This document shows, one piece after another, positions 35,887 through 47,456 of a DNA stretch of 64,000 nt. The translations under genes were made by a program, and so were the position numbers. Source of the DNA: Papio anubis (Eukaryota > Chordata > Mammalia > Primates > Cercopithecidae); the NCBI RefSeq assembly GCF_008728515.1, contig NC_044978.1, positions 141,531,787 through 141,595,786 on the forward strand, read 5' to 3'. The notes beneath the pieces were generated by a model. The model worked only from the letters and a program-made list of their open reading frames with translations. It did no database searches and was not told the DNA's origin. How positions within the stretch are numbered: the first letter of the stretch is position 1; every line of letters begins with the position of its first letter.

Positions 35887-36503
35887 TCCCTATGATTCAA
35901 GGCAGAATGTGACAAATCCTGGGGAAGCTACAGGAAGGTAGAAGAGGAAAAGAAGAGATTGCCCCTCGCCTGAGGGTAAAGGCACATGACAAAGGTAGGT
36001 CTTAGAGGTCAGGAAGGCTTATGTTTGATAGAGATAGAGGGTGGAAAAAAAATTGCACAAGCAGAACAAAATGAGGGAAGCAGGAAAGTTCGCTACATAC
36101 TTAGGGACCAGTAGAATTGTGGACCATAAGGCTGGAAAGTTATGTGGGGAAAAATCATGGTCATAATGAAATGCTAGCTCAAGGAGTATACTCCCTGGGT
36201 CCATTCTAAGAAATAATTCCTTTAAGTAATTAGGTCTTTAAAGGATTTTTGTTGTGGGGTTGTTTCTGTTTTTGTCTTTGTTTGGTTTCGTTTAGTTTTG
36301 TTACATGTACCATTACAAGTTTAATATAAGGCCTAATATTGATTTGTGAATTTTTAACATCTGTTAACTCTGCATTATGAAATGATAAATGTGGCACATA
36401 CACTATCTCCCAATCTCTTTATTATTTTATTATTAAGGTTTCTAAAATTTATATTCTGTCTTATAATTAAGTCCTCTTTTATTTGTGTAGTTGATTTAAA
36501 ATA
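35887..36503. other. Unassigned sequence
   Basis: No gene could be supported. A G/T-rich stretch at 36250-36300 is low complexity. The segment ends at the left TSD of the L1 complex. Confidence 0.4.
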
Positions 36504-36514
36504 AACCAATTTTA

Positions 36515-38758
36515 TTTTTTTAACTGTTACTTTAGGTTTGGGGGTCTTTGTGAAGGTTTGTTACGTAGGTAAACTTGTACCACGGAGATTTGCTGTACAG
36601 ATTTTTTCACCACCCAGGTATTAAGCCCAGTACCCATTGGTTATCTTTTCTACTCCTATCCCTTCTCCCACCCTCCAGCCTCAAGTGGACCCAGCGTCTA
36701 CTGTTTCCTCCTTAGTGTTTATAAGTAATTATCATTTAGCTCCCACTTGCAAGTGAGAACATGCAGTAGTTGGTTTTCTATTCCTGCATTAGTTTACTAA
36801 GGATAATAGCATCCAGCTCCATCCATGTTCCCACAAAGACATGATCTCATTCTTTTTATGGTTGCATAGTATTCCATGGGGTAGATGTACTACATTTTCT
36901 TTATCTAATCTGTCATTGATGAGCATTTGGGTTGATTCCATGTCTTTGCTATTGTCCATAGTGCTGCAATAAACATTTGCATGCATGTGTCTTTATGGCA
37001 GAATAATTTATATTCCTTTGGGAATATACTTAGTAATAAGATTGCTGGGTTGAATGGAATTTCTGTTTTCAGATCTTTGAGGAATGGCCACACTGTCTTC
37101 CACAATGGTTGAACTAGTTTACATGCCCACCAACACTGTATAAGCATTCTTTTTTCTCTGCAACCTCGCTAGACTCTGTTATTTTTTGACTTCTTAATAA
37201 TAGCCTTTCTCACTGGTGTGAGATGGTATCTCAGTATAGTTTTGATTTGAATTTCTCTAATTATCAGTGATGTTGAGTTTTTTCTCAGATGATTGTTGGC
37301 CACATGTATGTCTTCCTTTGATAAGTGTCTGTCCATGTCCTTTGCCCACTTTTTAATGGGGTTTTGTTTTACTCTTGTAAATTTTGTTTAAGTTCCTTAT
37401 AGATGCTGAACATTAGACCTTTGTCATATGGGTAGATTGCAAAAATTCCCTCCCATTCTGTAGGCCGTCTGCTCACTCTGTTGATAGTTTCCTTTACTGT
37501 GGAGCTCTTAAGTTTAATCAAATCCCATTTTTCAATTTTTACTTTTTTTTTTTTTTTTTTCCTGAGACGGAGTCTTGCCCTGTCACCAGGTTGGAGTGCA
37601 GTGGCATAATCTCAGGTCACTGCAACCTCTGCCTCCCAGGTTCAAGCGATTCTCCTGCCTCAGCCTCCCAAGTACCTGGGACTACAGGCACGCACCACCA
37701 CGCCCAGCTAATTTTTGTATTTTTAGTAGAGATGGGGTTTCACCATGTTGGCCAGGATGGTCTTAATCTCTTGACCTCGTAATCTACCCACCTCAGCCTC
37801 CTAAAGTGCTGGGATTACAGGCATGAGCTACCACACCCAGCCCAATTTTTACTTTTGTTTCAATTAATTTTGGTGTCTTTGTCATGAAGTCTTTACCCAT
37901 TATTATGCCAAGATAGCACTGGCTAGGTTGTTCTCAAGGATTTTTAGAAGTTTGGGTTGCACATGTAAGTCTTTAATCATCTTGAGTTGTTTTTTTGTAT
38001 GTGGTATAAAAAGGGGGTCCAGCTTCATTTTTCTGCATATGGTTAACCAGTTATCCCCGTGCCATTTATTGAATTAGGAATCTTTTCCCCATTGCTTGTT
38101 TTTATCAGATTTGTTGAAGATCAGATGGTTGTAGATGTATGGCCTCATGTCTGGTCTCTCTTTTTTGTTCCATTGGTCTATGTGCCTGTTTTTGTACCAG
38201 TACCATGCTGTTTTGGTTACTGCAACCTGGTAGTATAGTTTGAAATCAGGTAACATGATGCCTCCACCTTTGTTCTTTTTGCTTAGGATTGCCTTGGCTA
38301 TTGAGGCTCTTTTTTGGTTCCATATGAATTTTTAAAGATTTTTTTCTAGTTCAGGGAAGAATGTCATTGGTAGTTTCATAGAAATAGCATTGAATCCACA
38401 AATTGCTTTGAGCAGTATGGCCATTTTAACAATATTGATTCTTCCTAGCCCTGAGCATGGTATATATTTCCATTTGTTTGTATCTTCTCTCTTCTCTCAT
38501 TTCTGTGAGCAGTGTTTTGTAATTCTCATTTTAGAGACCTTTAACCTCCCTGGTTAGCTGTATTTCTAGGAATTTTATTCTTTTTGTGGCCTTTGTGAAT
38601 GAGTTCATTCATGATTTGGCTTTCAGCTTGACTACTGTTGGTGTGTGGGAATATTAATGACATTTGTAGATTGATTTTGTATCCTTAAATTTATCTGAAG
38701 TTTTTTATCAGCTGAAGGAGCTTTTGGGCCAATACTAACAGATTTTCTAAATATAGGG
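36515..38758 (-). mobile_element. Element A, 3' part (3' UTR and ORF2 C-terminal half)
   Basis: This is the antisense L1 3' end with a short poly-T at 36515-36522, the 3' UTR, and ORF2 from its stop at about 36736 up to the RT palm near 38758. Fragments such as 36789-36986 and 38074-38256 show the INDRLDKENVV and LPDFKLYYQ blocks. It is interrupted by an Alu at 37547-37842. Frameshifts and stops abound. Confidence 0.9.
37533..37856 (-). mobile_element. AluSc-like SINE with 14-bp TSD, inserted in element A
   Basis: The body is 37547-37842, antisense, with poly-T at the left and 'gctaccacacccagcc' at the right end. Perfect TSDs caatttttactttt lie at 37533-37546 and 37843-37856. The diagnostic stretch reads, in sense, '...agattaagaccatcctggcc' followed by 'aacatggtgaaaccc', which suggests AluSc rather than AluY or AluSx. 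Two short plus-strand frames in it are standard Alu antisense frames. Confidence 0.95.
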
Positions 38759-38771
38759 TCTAAATATAGGG

Positions 38772-39730
38772 TGTCTATTTGAGATCTTTCTAGCTTTCTG
38801 ATGTGGGCACTTAGTGCTGGAAGTTTCCCTCATAACACTGCTTTAGCTGCTTTTCAGAGATTCTGGTACATTGTCTCTTTGTTCTCATTGGTTTCAAAGA
38901 ACTTCTTGATTTCTGCCTTAGTTTTATTATTTACCCAGGAATCGTTGAGGAGCAGGATGTTCAATTTCCATGTAGTTGTGTGGTTTTGAGTGAGTTTCTT
39001 ACTCCTGAGTTCTAATATGATTGTTCTGTGGTCTGAGAGACTGTTTTTTATGATTTCCATTCTTTTGCATTTGCTGAGGAGTGTTTTACTTCCAATTATG
39101 TGATCGATTTTAGAATAAGTTCTGTGCGGCACTGAGAAGAATGTATATTCTGTTGTTTTGGGGTGCAGAGTTCTGTAGATATCTATCAGTTACACTTGAT
39201 CCAGAGCTGAGTACAAGTCCTGACTATCTTGTTAATTTTCTCTCTTGATAATCTGTCTAATGTTTACAGTGATGTGTTAAAGTCTCCCATTATTATTGTA
39301 TGGGACTCTAAGTCTCTTCGTAGGTCTCTAAGAACTTGTTTTATGAATCTGGGTGCTCCTGTATTGGGTGCATATATATTTAGGATAGTTAATTCTTATT
39401 ATTAAAGTCATTCCTTTACGGTTATGTAATGCCCCCTTTGTCTTTTTTTTTTTTTTTTTTTAAATCTTTGTTGGTTTTAAAGTCTGTTTTGTCAGAGACT
39501 AAGATTGCAACCCCCGATTTTTTCTGTTTTCCATTTGCTTGGTAAATTTTCCTCCATTCCTTTATTTTTAGCCCAAGTATGTCTTTTTGCATGAGATGTG
39601 TCTCTTGAATACAGCACACTGATGGTTCATGACATTATCCAATTCACCAGTCTGTGCTTTTTAATTGGGGCATTTAGCCCATTTACATTTAAGGTTAATA
39701 TTGTTCTGTTATTAAATTCAATCCTGTCAT
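38772..39730 (-). pseudogene. L1 ORF2 fragment: endonuclease domain and linker (element B)
   Basis: The start ATG is at 39728-39730 on the minus strand (MTG). EN blocks remain: CIQETHLM within 39422-39619, and HRTYSKIDHIIGSK and LSDHRTIILELR in 38854-39132. Poly-A/T length change at 39440-39460 and other indels break the frame. RT sequence that belongs downstream is missing at 38771. Confidence 0.88.
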
Positions 39731-39789
39731 CATGATGCTAGTTGGTTATTTTGCCCACCAATTAATGCAGTTTCTTCACAGTTTCATTG

Positions 39790-40817
39790 GTCTTTGTACT
39801 TCAACATGTTTTTTACAGTGGCTGGTACCAGTTTTACCTTTCCTTCTTTAGTGCTTCCTTCAGGAGCTCTTGCAAAGCAGGCCTGGTGGGATGAATTCCC
39901 TCAGCATTTACTTGTCTGAAAATGATTTTATTTCTCATTCACTTATGAAGCTTAGTTTGGACGGATATGAAATTCTGGGTTGAAAATTCTTTTCTTTAAG
40001 AATGTTGAATATTGGCCCCCACTCTCTTCTGGCTTGCAGTGTTTCTGCTGAGAGCTTCCACTGTTAGTCTAATAGGCTTCCCTTTGTAGGTGACTTGGCC
40101 TTTATCTCTGGCTGCCCTTAACGTTTTGTTTTTCATTTCAAACTTAGAGAATCTGATGATTATGTGTCTTGGGGTTGATCTTCTCATGGAGTATCTTATT
40201 GGGGTTCTCTGGATTCCTGAATTTGAATGTTGGCCTGTCTTGCTAAGTTGGGGAATTTCTCCTGGATGATATCCTGAAGTGTGTTTTTCAACTTGGTTCA
40301 TTCTCCCTGTCTCTTTCAGGTACTCTAATCAGTCATAGGTTCAGTCTTTTTTCATAGTCCTAAGGTTCTTGGGGGTTGTGTTTGTTCCTTTTAATTCTTT
40401 TTTCTCTAAACTTGTCTGCTTGCCTTATTTCAGCAAGACAGTCTTCAAGCTCTGATATTCTTTCTTCCACTTGATCGATTCAGCTATTGACATTTGTGTT
40501 TGCATTATAAAGTTCTTGTGGTGTGTTTTTCAGCTCCATCAGGCTATTTATATTCCTCTCTAAACTGGTTATTCTAGCTAGCAGCTCCTGTTACCTTTTA
40601 TCATGGTTCTTAGCTTCTTTGCATTGGGTTAGAACATGCTCCTTTACCACAGCAAGGTTTGTTATTATCCACCTTCTAAAGGCTACTTCTGTAATTCATC
40701 TGTCTCATCCTCTGTCCAGTTCTGTGCCCTTGCTGAAGAGGTATTGTGATCATTTCGAGGAGAAGAGGCACCCTGTCCTTTTGAATGTTCAGCGGTTTTT
40801 TGTTGACTCTTTCTCAT
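39790..40817 (-). pseudogene. L1 ORF1 pseudogene (element B)
   Basis: The ATG at 40815-40817 (MRKSQQK) fits L1PB/older L1PA ORF1. A partial open stretch at 39996-40301 contains the RRM/C-terminal region (SRR-like 'RTPIRYSMRRSTPRHIII' and GQVTYKGKPIRLT). Internal frameshifts exist, and the C-terminal stop context is altered. It is non-functional. Confidence 0.85.
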
Positions 40818-42262
40818 CTTCGTGAGTTTGTCTAGTGTCAATCTTTCAGGCTGCTGACCTTTGGATGAGGTTTTCGTAGGAACTTTTTTGTTGATGCTGT
40901 TCTTGTTGCTTTCTGCTTGTTTGTTTTCCTTTGAATAGTCATATCCCTCTTCTGTAGGGCTGCTGTGGTTTGCTGAGGGTTCACTTAAGGCTCTATTGAT
41001 CTGGATCCCTCCTGCACATGAAGATGCCACCCGAGGGGGCTGGAGAACAGCAAAGATGGGTGCCTGCTCTTTCCTCTGGGATCTCTGACCTCAAGGGGCA
41101 CCAACCTAATGTCGGTAGAAACACTCCTGTATAGGGTGTCTGCTGACCCCTGTTGGGGGCTCTCATCCAACTGCAGTGGGCGCAGGAACCAAGACCCATT
41201 TAACAAAGACACTTGGCTGCTGCTTGGTTGAGGGGGTGTGCTGCACTCCGGGCAAACCCACTCATCTGGGCTGCCAGATTCCTCAGAGCTAGCAGGAAGG
41301 AAGACATAGTCTGCAGGTCCACAGAGACCATGGCCACCCCTTCCCCTAGGGGCTCAGACCCAGGAAAATCAGAGTTCTGTCCCTAAGCCCCTGGCTGGAG
41401 TTGCTGGAGCTCCTGCAGGGAGGCACTACCCAGTGAGCAGTGATGGGTCAGGATCTGGCCTACAAAGGCAGTCTGGCCATGATCTGCCACAGCTGGTGTG
41501 CTGTGCTGTGGGGAATATCCCCTGGAACCAAGTAGTCCAGTCTCCCTGGCACCAGCAGGAAAAAAACAGCTGCCTGGAGCTATAGTGATGGCCACTGCTC
41601 ATTGCCCCTGAGAGTCCAGTGTCTTAAGTAACTAGCAGCCACAGTGATGGCTGCCATCCCTCCCCTGGGAAGCTGAGTTGTCTTAGGCAGCCGGTAGCTG
41701 CAGTGATAACAGCTACCCCTCCCTCAGGGAACTCAGTTGTCTTAGGCAGCCAGCAGCTGCAGTGATGGTTACTGTCTTTCCCCCAGGGAGCTCAGATGGC
41801 TTAGACAGCAGGCAGCCACAGTGATGATAGCCACCTTCCCCGCCAGGAACTCTGTAGTCTTAGCCAAATTCCAGTCAATTGACTGCTGAGAATCTGCACA
41901 GCTCTGTGGTTGGGACCTAAGGCCCTGGTGGCCTGGCCTCACAAGTGGGATCTTCTGATCCATGGTTTGCACAGATCTGTGGGAAAAGCAGAGCTTCCTA
42001 GGCTAGACGGTACGCTCACTCACTGCTTCCCTTGGCTGGTGCTGGAGGTGCCCCTTGCCCCGTGTGGCTCTCAGGTGGGCTGACAAAACACCCTGCTTTT
42101 CATTGCTCTCCACTAGTCATGTGAACCACTTGGTCAGTCCTGATGAGAGAAGATGGATACCTTAGTTGCCAGTACAAGATATGCATGCTGTTTTGCTTCT
42201 TTTCAGTGGGAGCCTCTGACCACCACTGCTTCTAGTAGGCCACCTTGGGTCTGCCCCTCCTT
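40818..42262 (-). promoter_or_regulatory. L1 5' UTR of element B with 59-bp tandem repeats
   Basis: This is the GC-rich 5' UTR. The 5' terminal YY1-type site is changed (aaggtggcc in sense). A VNTR of 59-bp units occupies about 41570-41858. The 5' UTR ends next to 42263, where unrelated ORF2 sequence of element A begins. Possible promoter activity would be directed leftward. Confidence 0.75.
41570..41858 (-). repeat. 59-bp tandem repeat, four full units plus a partial
   Basis: Units are 41623-41681, 41682-41740, 41741-41799 and 41800-41858, each exactly 59 bp and each starting cttaggcagc or a variant. A partial, more diverged unit precedes them. Units differ by substitutions and have no length change. 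No spacers are present, so this is not a CRISPR array. Confidence 0.92.
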
Positions 42263-42823
42263 TTCAACTTTTTGATGTGGAAATTCAGTACTATGAATTT
42301 TCCTCTTAACACTGCCTTAGCTGTATTTCAGAATACTGGTATGTGTTATCTTCTCATTATTTTCAAAGAACTTCTTGATTTCTGCCTTAATTTCATTATT
42401 TACCCAAAAGTCATTCAGAAGCACGTTGTTTAATTTCCATATAATTGCATGATTTTGAGTGTTTTTTTTATAGTCTTGGCATCTATTTTTAACACACTGT
42501 GGTCCAAGGATGTGTTTAGTATAATTTCAGTTCTCTTACATTTGTTGAAGATTGTTTTATGTCCAATGATGTGGTCAATTTCAGAGTGTGTGCATGTGGC
42601 AATGAGAAGAATATATATTCTGTTGTTTAGGGGTGGAGAGTTCTGAAGAGGCCTATCAGCTCCATTTGGTCCAATGTTGCGTATAACTCTTGAATATCTT
42701 TGTTAATTTTCTGACTCAATAATCTGCCCAATACTGTCAGTGGAGTGCTGAAGTCTTATTGTAAGGGGGTCTATGTCTCTTTGTAGGTCTCTAAGAATGT
42801 GCTTTACAAATCTGGGTTCTCTT
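42263..42823 (-). mobile_element. Element A, middle part (EN-RT linker and EN)
   Basis: Antisense ORF2 sequence starts abruptly at 'aactttttgatgtggaaatt' and runs to the insertion site of the sense L1. The last 16 bases (aaatctgggttctctt) are the target site duplicated around that L1. Sequence continues, across the insertion, at 47457. Confidence 0.9.
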
Positions 42824-43321
42824 ACCAAGTTGGAAAACACTCTTCAGGATATTATTCAGGAGAACTTCCCCAACCAAGCAAGGCAGGTCAACATTAAAAT
42901 TAAGGAAATACAGAGAATGCAACAAATATACTCCTCAAGAAAAGTAACTCCAAGAAACCTGATTGTCAGATTCACCAAAGTTGAAATGAAGGAAAAAATG
43001 TTAAGGCCAGCCAGAGACAAATGTCAGTTTACCGACAAAAGTAAGCCCATCAGACTAATAGTGAATCTTTCAGCAGAAACCTTACAAGTCAAAAGAGAGT
43101 GGAGGTCAATATTCAACATTACTAAAAACAATTTTCAACCCAGAATTTCATATCCAGCCAAACTAAGCTTCACAAGTAAAGGAGAAATAAAATCCTTTAC
43201 AGACAAGCAAATGCTGACAGATTTTGTCACCACCAGACCTACCTTACAAGACCTCCCAGAGGAAGCACTAAACATGGAAAGGAACACCCAGTACCAGTCA
43301 CTGCAACATGCCAAATTGTAA
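42824..43321 (+). pseudogene. L1 ORF1 C-terminal half
   Basis: The sequence is open from the 5' truncation point to the TAA at 43319-43321 (about 165 codons). It covers the end of the coiled coil, the RRM region (VRFTKVEMKEKML) and the C-terminal domain (ISYPAKLSF, DFVTTRPTL). It lacks the N-terminus and start codon, so no ORF1p can be made. An upstream ATG in frame belongs to antisense host sequence and is coincidental. Confidence 0.9.
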
Positions 43322-43384
43322 AGACCATCAACGCTATGAAGAAACTGCATCAACTAATGAGCAAAATAGTTAGCTAATATCATA

Positions 43385-46300
43385 ATGACAGGATCAAATT
43401 CACACATAACAATATTAACCTTAAATGTAAATGGGCTACATGCTCCAATTAAAAGACACAGAATGGCAAATTGGATAAAGAGTCAAGACCCATCAGGGTG
43501 CTGTATTCAGGAGACCCATCTCATGTGCAGAGACACACATAGGCTCAAAATAAAGGGATGGAGGAAGATCTACCAAGCAAATGAAAAACAAAAAAAAGCA
43601 GGAGTTGCAATCCTAGTTTCTGATAAAACAGACTTTAAACCAACAAAGATCAACAGAAACAAAGAAGGTCATTACGTAATGGTAAAGGGATCAATTCAAC
43701 AAGAAGAGCTAACTATCCTAAATATATATACACCCAATACAGGAGCATCCAGATTGATAAAACAAGTCCTTAGAGACTTACAAAGAGACTTAGACTCCCA
43801 CACAATAATAATGGGAGACTTTAACACCCCACTGTCAACATTAGACAGATCCACGAGACAGAAAGTTAACAAGGATATCCAGTAATTGAACTCATCTTTG
43901 CAGCAAGCGGACCTAATAGACATTTACAGAACTCTCCACCCCAAATCAACACAATATACATTGTTCTCAGCACCACATCACACTTATTCCAAAATTGACC
44001 ACATAGTTGGAAGTAAAGCACTCCTCAGCAAATGTAAAGGAACAGAAATTATAACAAACTGTCTCTCAGACCACAGTGCAATCAAACTAGAACCCAGGAT
44101 TAAGAAGCTCACTCAAAACTACTCAACTACATGGAAACTGAGCAACCTGCTCCAGAATGACTACTGCGTACATAAGGAAATGAAGGCAGAAATAAAGATG
44201 TTCTTTGAAACCAATGAGAACAAAGACACAACATACCAGAATCTCTGGGACACATTTAAAGCAGTGTGTAGAGGGAAATTTATAGCACTAAATGCCCACA
44301 AGAGAAAGCAGGAAAGATCTAAAATTGACAACCTAACATCACAATGAAAAGAACTAGAGAAGCAAGAGAAAACACATTCAAAAGCTAGCAGAAGGCAAGA
44401 AATAACTAATATCAGAGCAGAACTGAAGGAGATAGAGACATAAAAAATCCTTCAAAAAATCAATGAATCCAGGAGCTGGTTTTTTGTAAAGATCAACAAA
44501 ATTGATGGACCGCTAGCGAGACTAACAAAGAAGAAAAGAGAGAAGATTCAAATAGACACAATAAAAAATGATGAAGGGGATATCACCACCAATCCCACAG
44601 AGATACAAACTACTATCAGAGAATACTATAAACACCTCTATGCAAATAAACTAGAAAATCTAGAAGAAATGGATAAATTCCTGGATGCATACACCCTCCC
44701 AAGACTAAATCAGGAAGAAGTTGAATCCCTGAATAGACCAGTAACAGGCTCTGAAATTGAGGCAATAATTAATAGCCTACCAACCAAAAAAAGTCCAGGA
44801 CCAGATGGATTCACAGTCAAATTCTACCAGAGGTACAAGGAGGAGCTGGTACCATTCCTTCTAAAACGATTCCAATCAACAGAAAAAGAGGGAATCCTCC
44901 CAAACTCATTTTATGAGGCCAACATCATCCTGATACCAAAACATGGCAGAGACACAACAAAAAAAGAGAATTTTAGACCAATTTCCCTGATGAACATCGA
45001 TTCAAAAACCTCAGTAAAATACTGGCAAATAGAATCCAGCAGCACATCAAAAAGCTTATCCATCAAGATCAAGTTGGCTTCATCCCTGAGATGCAAGGCT
45101 GGTTCAACATACACAGATCAATAAACGTAATCCAGCATATAAACAGAACCAAAGACAAGAACCACATGATTATCTCAATAGATGCAGACAAGGCCTTTGA
45201 CAAAATTCAACACCCCTTCATGCTAAAAACTGTCAATAAATTAGGTATTGATGGGACATATCTCAAAATAATAAGAGCTATTTATGACAAACCCACAGTC
45301 AGTATCATACTGAATGGGCAAAAACAGGAAGCATTCCCTTTGAAAACTGGCATAAGACAGGGATGCCCTCTCTCACTACTCCTATTCAACATAGTCTTGG
45401 AAGTTCTGACCAGAGCAACCAGGCAGGAGAAAGAAACAAAGGGTACTGAAGTAGGACAAGAGGTAGTCAAATTGTCCTTGTTTGCAGATGACATGACTGT
45501 ATATTTAGAAAACCCCATCATCTCATCCCAAAATCTCTTTAAGTTGATAAGCAACTTTAGCAAAGTCTCAAGATACAAAATCAATGTGCAAAAATCACAA
45601 GCATTCCTATACACCAATAACAGACAAACAGAGAGCCAAATCATGCATGAACTCTCATTCACAATTGCTTCAATGAAAATAAAATACCTACGAATCCAAC
45701 TTACAAGGGATGTGAAGGACCTCTTCAAGGAGAACTACAAACCACTGTTCAATGAAATAAAAGAGGACACAAAAAATGGAAGAACATTCCACGCTCACAG
45801 ATATGAAGAATCAATATTGTGAAAATGGCTATACTGCCCAAGGTAATTTATAGATTCAATGCCATCCCCATCAAGCTACCAATGACTTTCTTCAAAGAAT
45901 TGGAAAAAACTACTTTAAAGTTCATATGGAACCAAAAAAGAGCCTGCATTGCCAAAATAATCCTAAGCCAAAAGAACAAAGCTGGAGACATCATGCTACC
46001 TGACTTCAAACTATACTACAAGGCTACAGTAACCAGAACAGCATGGTACTGGTACCAAAACAGAGATATAGACCAATGGAACACAACAGAGCCCTCAGAA
46101 ATAATACCACACATCTACAACCATCTGATCTTTGACAAACCTGACAAAAACAAGCAGTGGGGAAAGGATTCCCTATTTAACAAATGATGCTGTGAAAACT
46201 GGCTAGCCATATGTAGAAAGCTGAAACTGGATCTCTTCCTTACACCTTATACAAACATTAATTCAAGATGGATTAAAGACTTAAATGTCAGACCTAAAAC

Positions 46301-47210
46301 CATAAAAACCCTAGAAGAAAACCTAGGCAATACCATTCAGGACATAGGCATGGGCAAGGACTTCATGACTAAAACACCAAAAGCAATGGCAACAAAAGCC
46401 AAAATTGACAAATGGGATCTAATTAAACTAAAGAGCTTCTGCACAGCAATAAAACTACCATCAGAGTGAACAGGCAACCTACAGAATAGGAAAAATTTTT
46501 TTTGCAATCTACCCATCTGACAAAGGGCTAATATCCAGAATCTACAAAGAACTTAAACAAATATATGAGAAGAAATCAAACAACCCCATCAAAAAGTGGG
46601 TGAAGGATATGAATAGACACTTCTCAAAAGAAGTCATTTATGCAGCCAACAGACACATGAAAAATCGTTCATCACCACTGACCATCAGAGAAGTGCAAAT
46701 CAAAACCACAATGATATACCATCTCACACCAGTTAGAATGGCGATCATTAAAAATCAGGAAACCACAGTTGCTGGAGAGAATGTGGAGAAATAGGAACAC
46801 TTTTACACTGTTGATGGGCCTGTAAACTAGTTCAACCACTGTGGAAGACAGTGTGGCGACTCCTCAAGGATCTAAAACTAGAAATACCATATAACCCAGT
46901 CATCCCATTACTGGGTATATACTCAAAGGATTATAAATCATGCTGCTATAAAGACACATGCACATATATGTTTATTGCGGCACTATTCACAATAGCAAAG
47001 ACTTGGAACCAACCCAAATGTCCATCAATGATAGACTGGATTAACAAAATGTGGCACATATACACCATGGAATACTATGCAGCCATAAAAAAAGGATGAG
47101 TTCATGTCCTTTGTAGGGACATGGATGCAGCTGGAAACCATCATTCTTAGCAAACTAGCGAAAGGACAGAAAACCAAACACCACATGTTCTCACTCATAG
47201 GTGGGAATTT
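43385..47210 (+). pseudogene. L1 ORF2 pseudogene with intact-looking EN and RT motifs but several breaks
   Basis: The ATG is at 43385 (MTGSNSH), 63 bp after the ORF1 stop. The endonuclease shows LNVNGL, IQETHL, IYTPN, GDFNTPLS and SDHSAI, covering the known catalytic positions. The frame is cut by TAA at 43883-43885 and TGA near 44345-44347. A 1-base loss near 45007 shifts the frame, and the RT then reads SLFADDMTVYLE at 45091-45822. A second 1-base loss near 45773 and a stop at 46185-46187 follow. At the C-terminus the usual stop after GGN is mutated, so the frame runs on into the 3' UTR to 47292. Confidence 0.92.
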
Positions 47211-47456
47211 AACAATGAGAACACTTGGACACAGGGCATGGAACAGTACACACTGGGGCCTGTCATGGGGTTGGGGGAGGAGGGAGGGATAGCATTAGAA
47301 GATACACCTAATGTAAATGACAAGTTAACGGGTGCAGCACAACAACATGACACAAGTATACATATGTAACAAACCTGCATTTTGTGCACATGTACCCTAG
47401 AACTTAACGTATAATTTTAAAAAAGAAAAAATAAATAAGTAAATCTGGGTTCTCTT

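Larger units (their letters stand above)
38772..42262 (-). mobile_element. Element B: antisense L1 with complete 5' end, 3' half missing
   Basis: In sense, B runs from the L1 5' terminus at 42262 ('ggaggggcagacccaaggtg') through a ~1.44-kb 5' UTR, ORF1 (40817 to about 39790) and ORF2 EN (from ATG 39730) into the EN-RT linker at about 38772. It then jumps directly to RT sequence at the 13-bp doublet 38746-38771. It has no 3' UTR or tail of its own. It abuts element A's linker sequence at 42263. It is most simply a full-length L1 that inserted into A's ORF2 and then lost its RT-to-tail part together with A's linker-to-RT part in one deletion. Confidence 0.8.
42808..47456 (+). mobile_element. 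Sense-strand L1PA-type element, 5' truncated, inserted in antisense L1 A, 16-bp TSD
   Basis: The body is 42824-47440, about 4.6 kb. It begins inside ORF1 and is complete from there to the 3' UTR and an A-rich tail. Perfect TSDs aaatctgggttctctt lie at 42808-42823 and 47441-47456, and the antisense host L1 reads through continuously across them. It is similar to the full-length element at 16.6-22.7 kb. ORF1 tail and ORF2 are disrupted, but less than in neighbouring copies. Confidence 0.97.

Noticed and set aside
41570..41858. CRISPR-like direct repeats
   Set aside because: The 59-bp units are contiguous without spacers, lie in an L1 5' UTR, and the DNA is mammalian.
45091..45822. 243-codon RT-like open frame as a gene
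   Set aside because: Part of the L1 ORF2 from 43385, displaced by a 1-base loss; it has no own promoter or start context.
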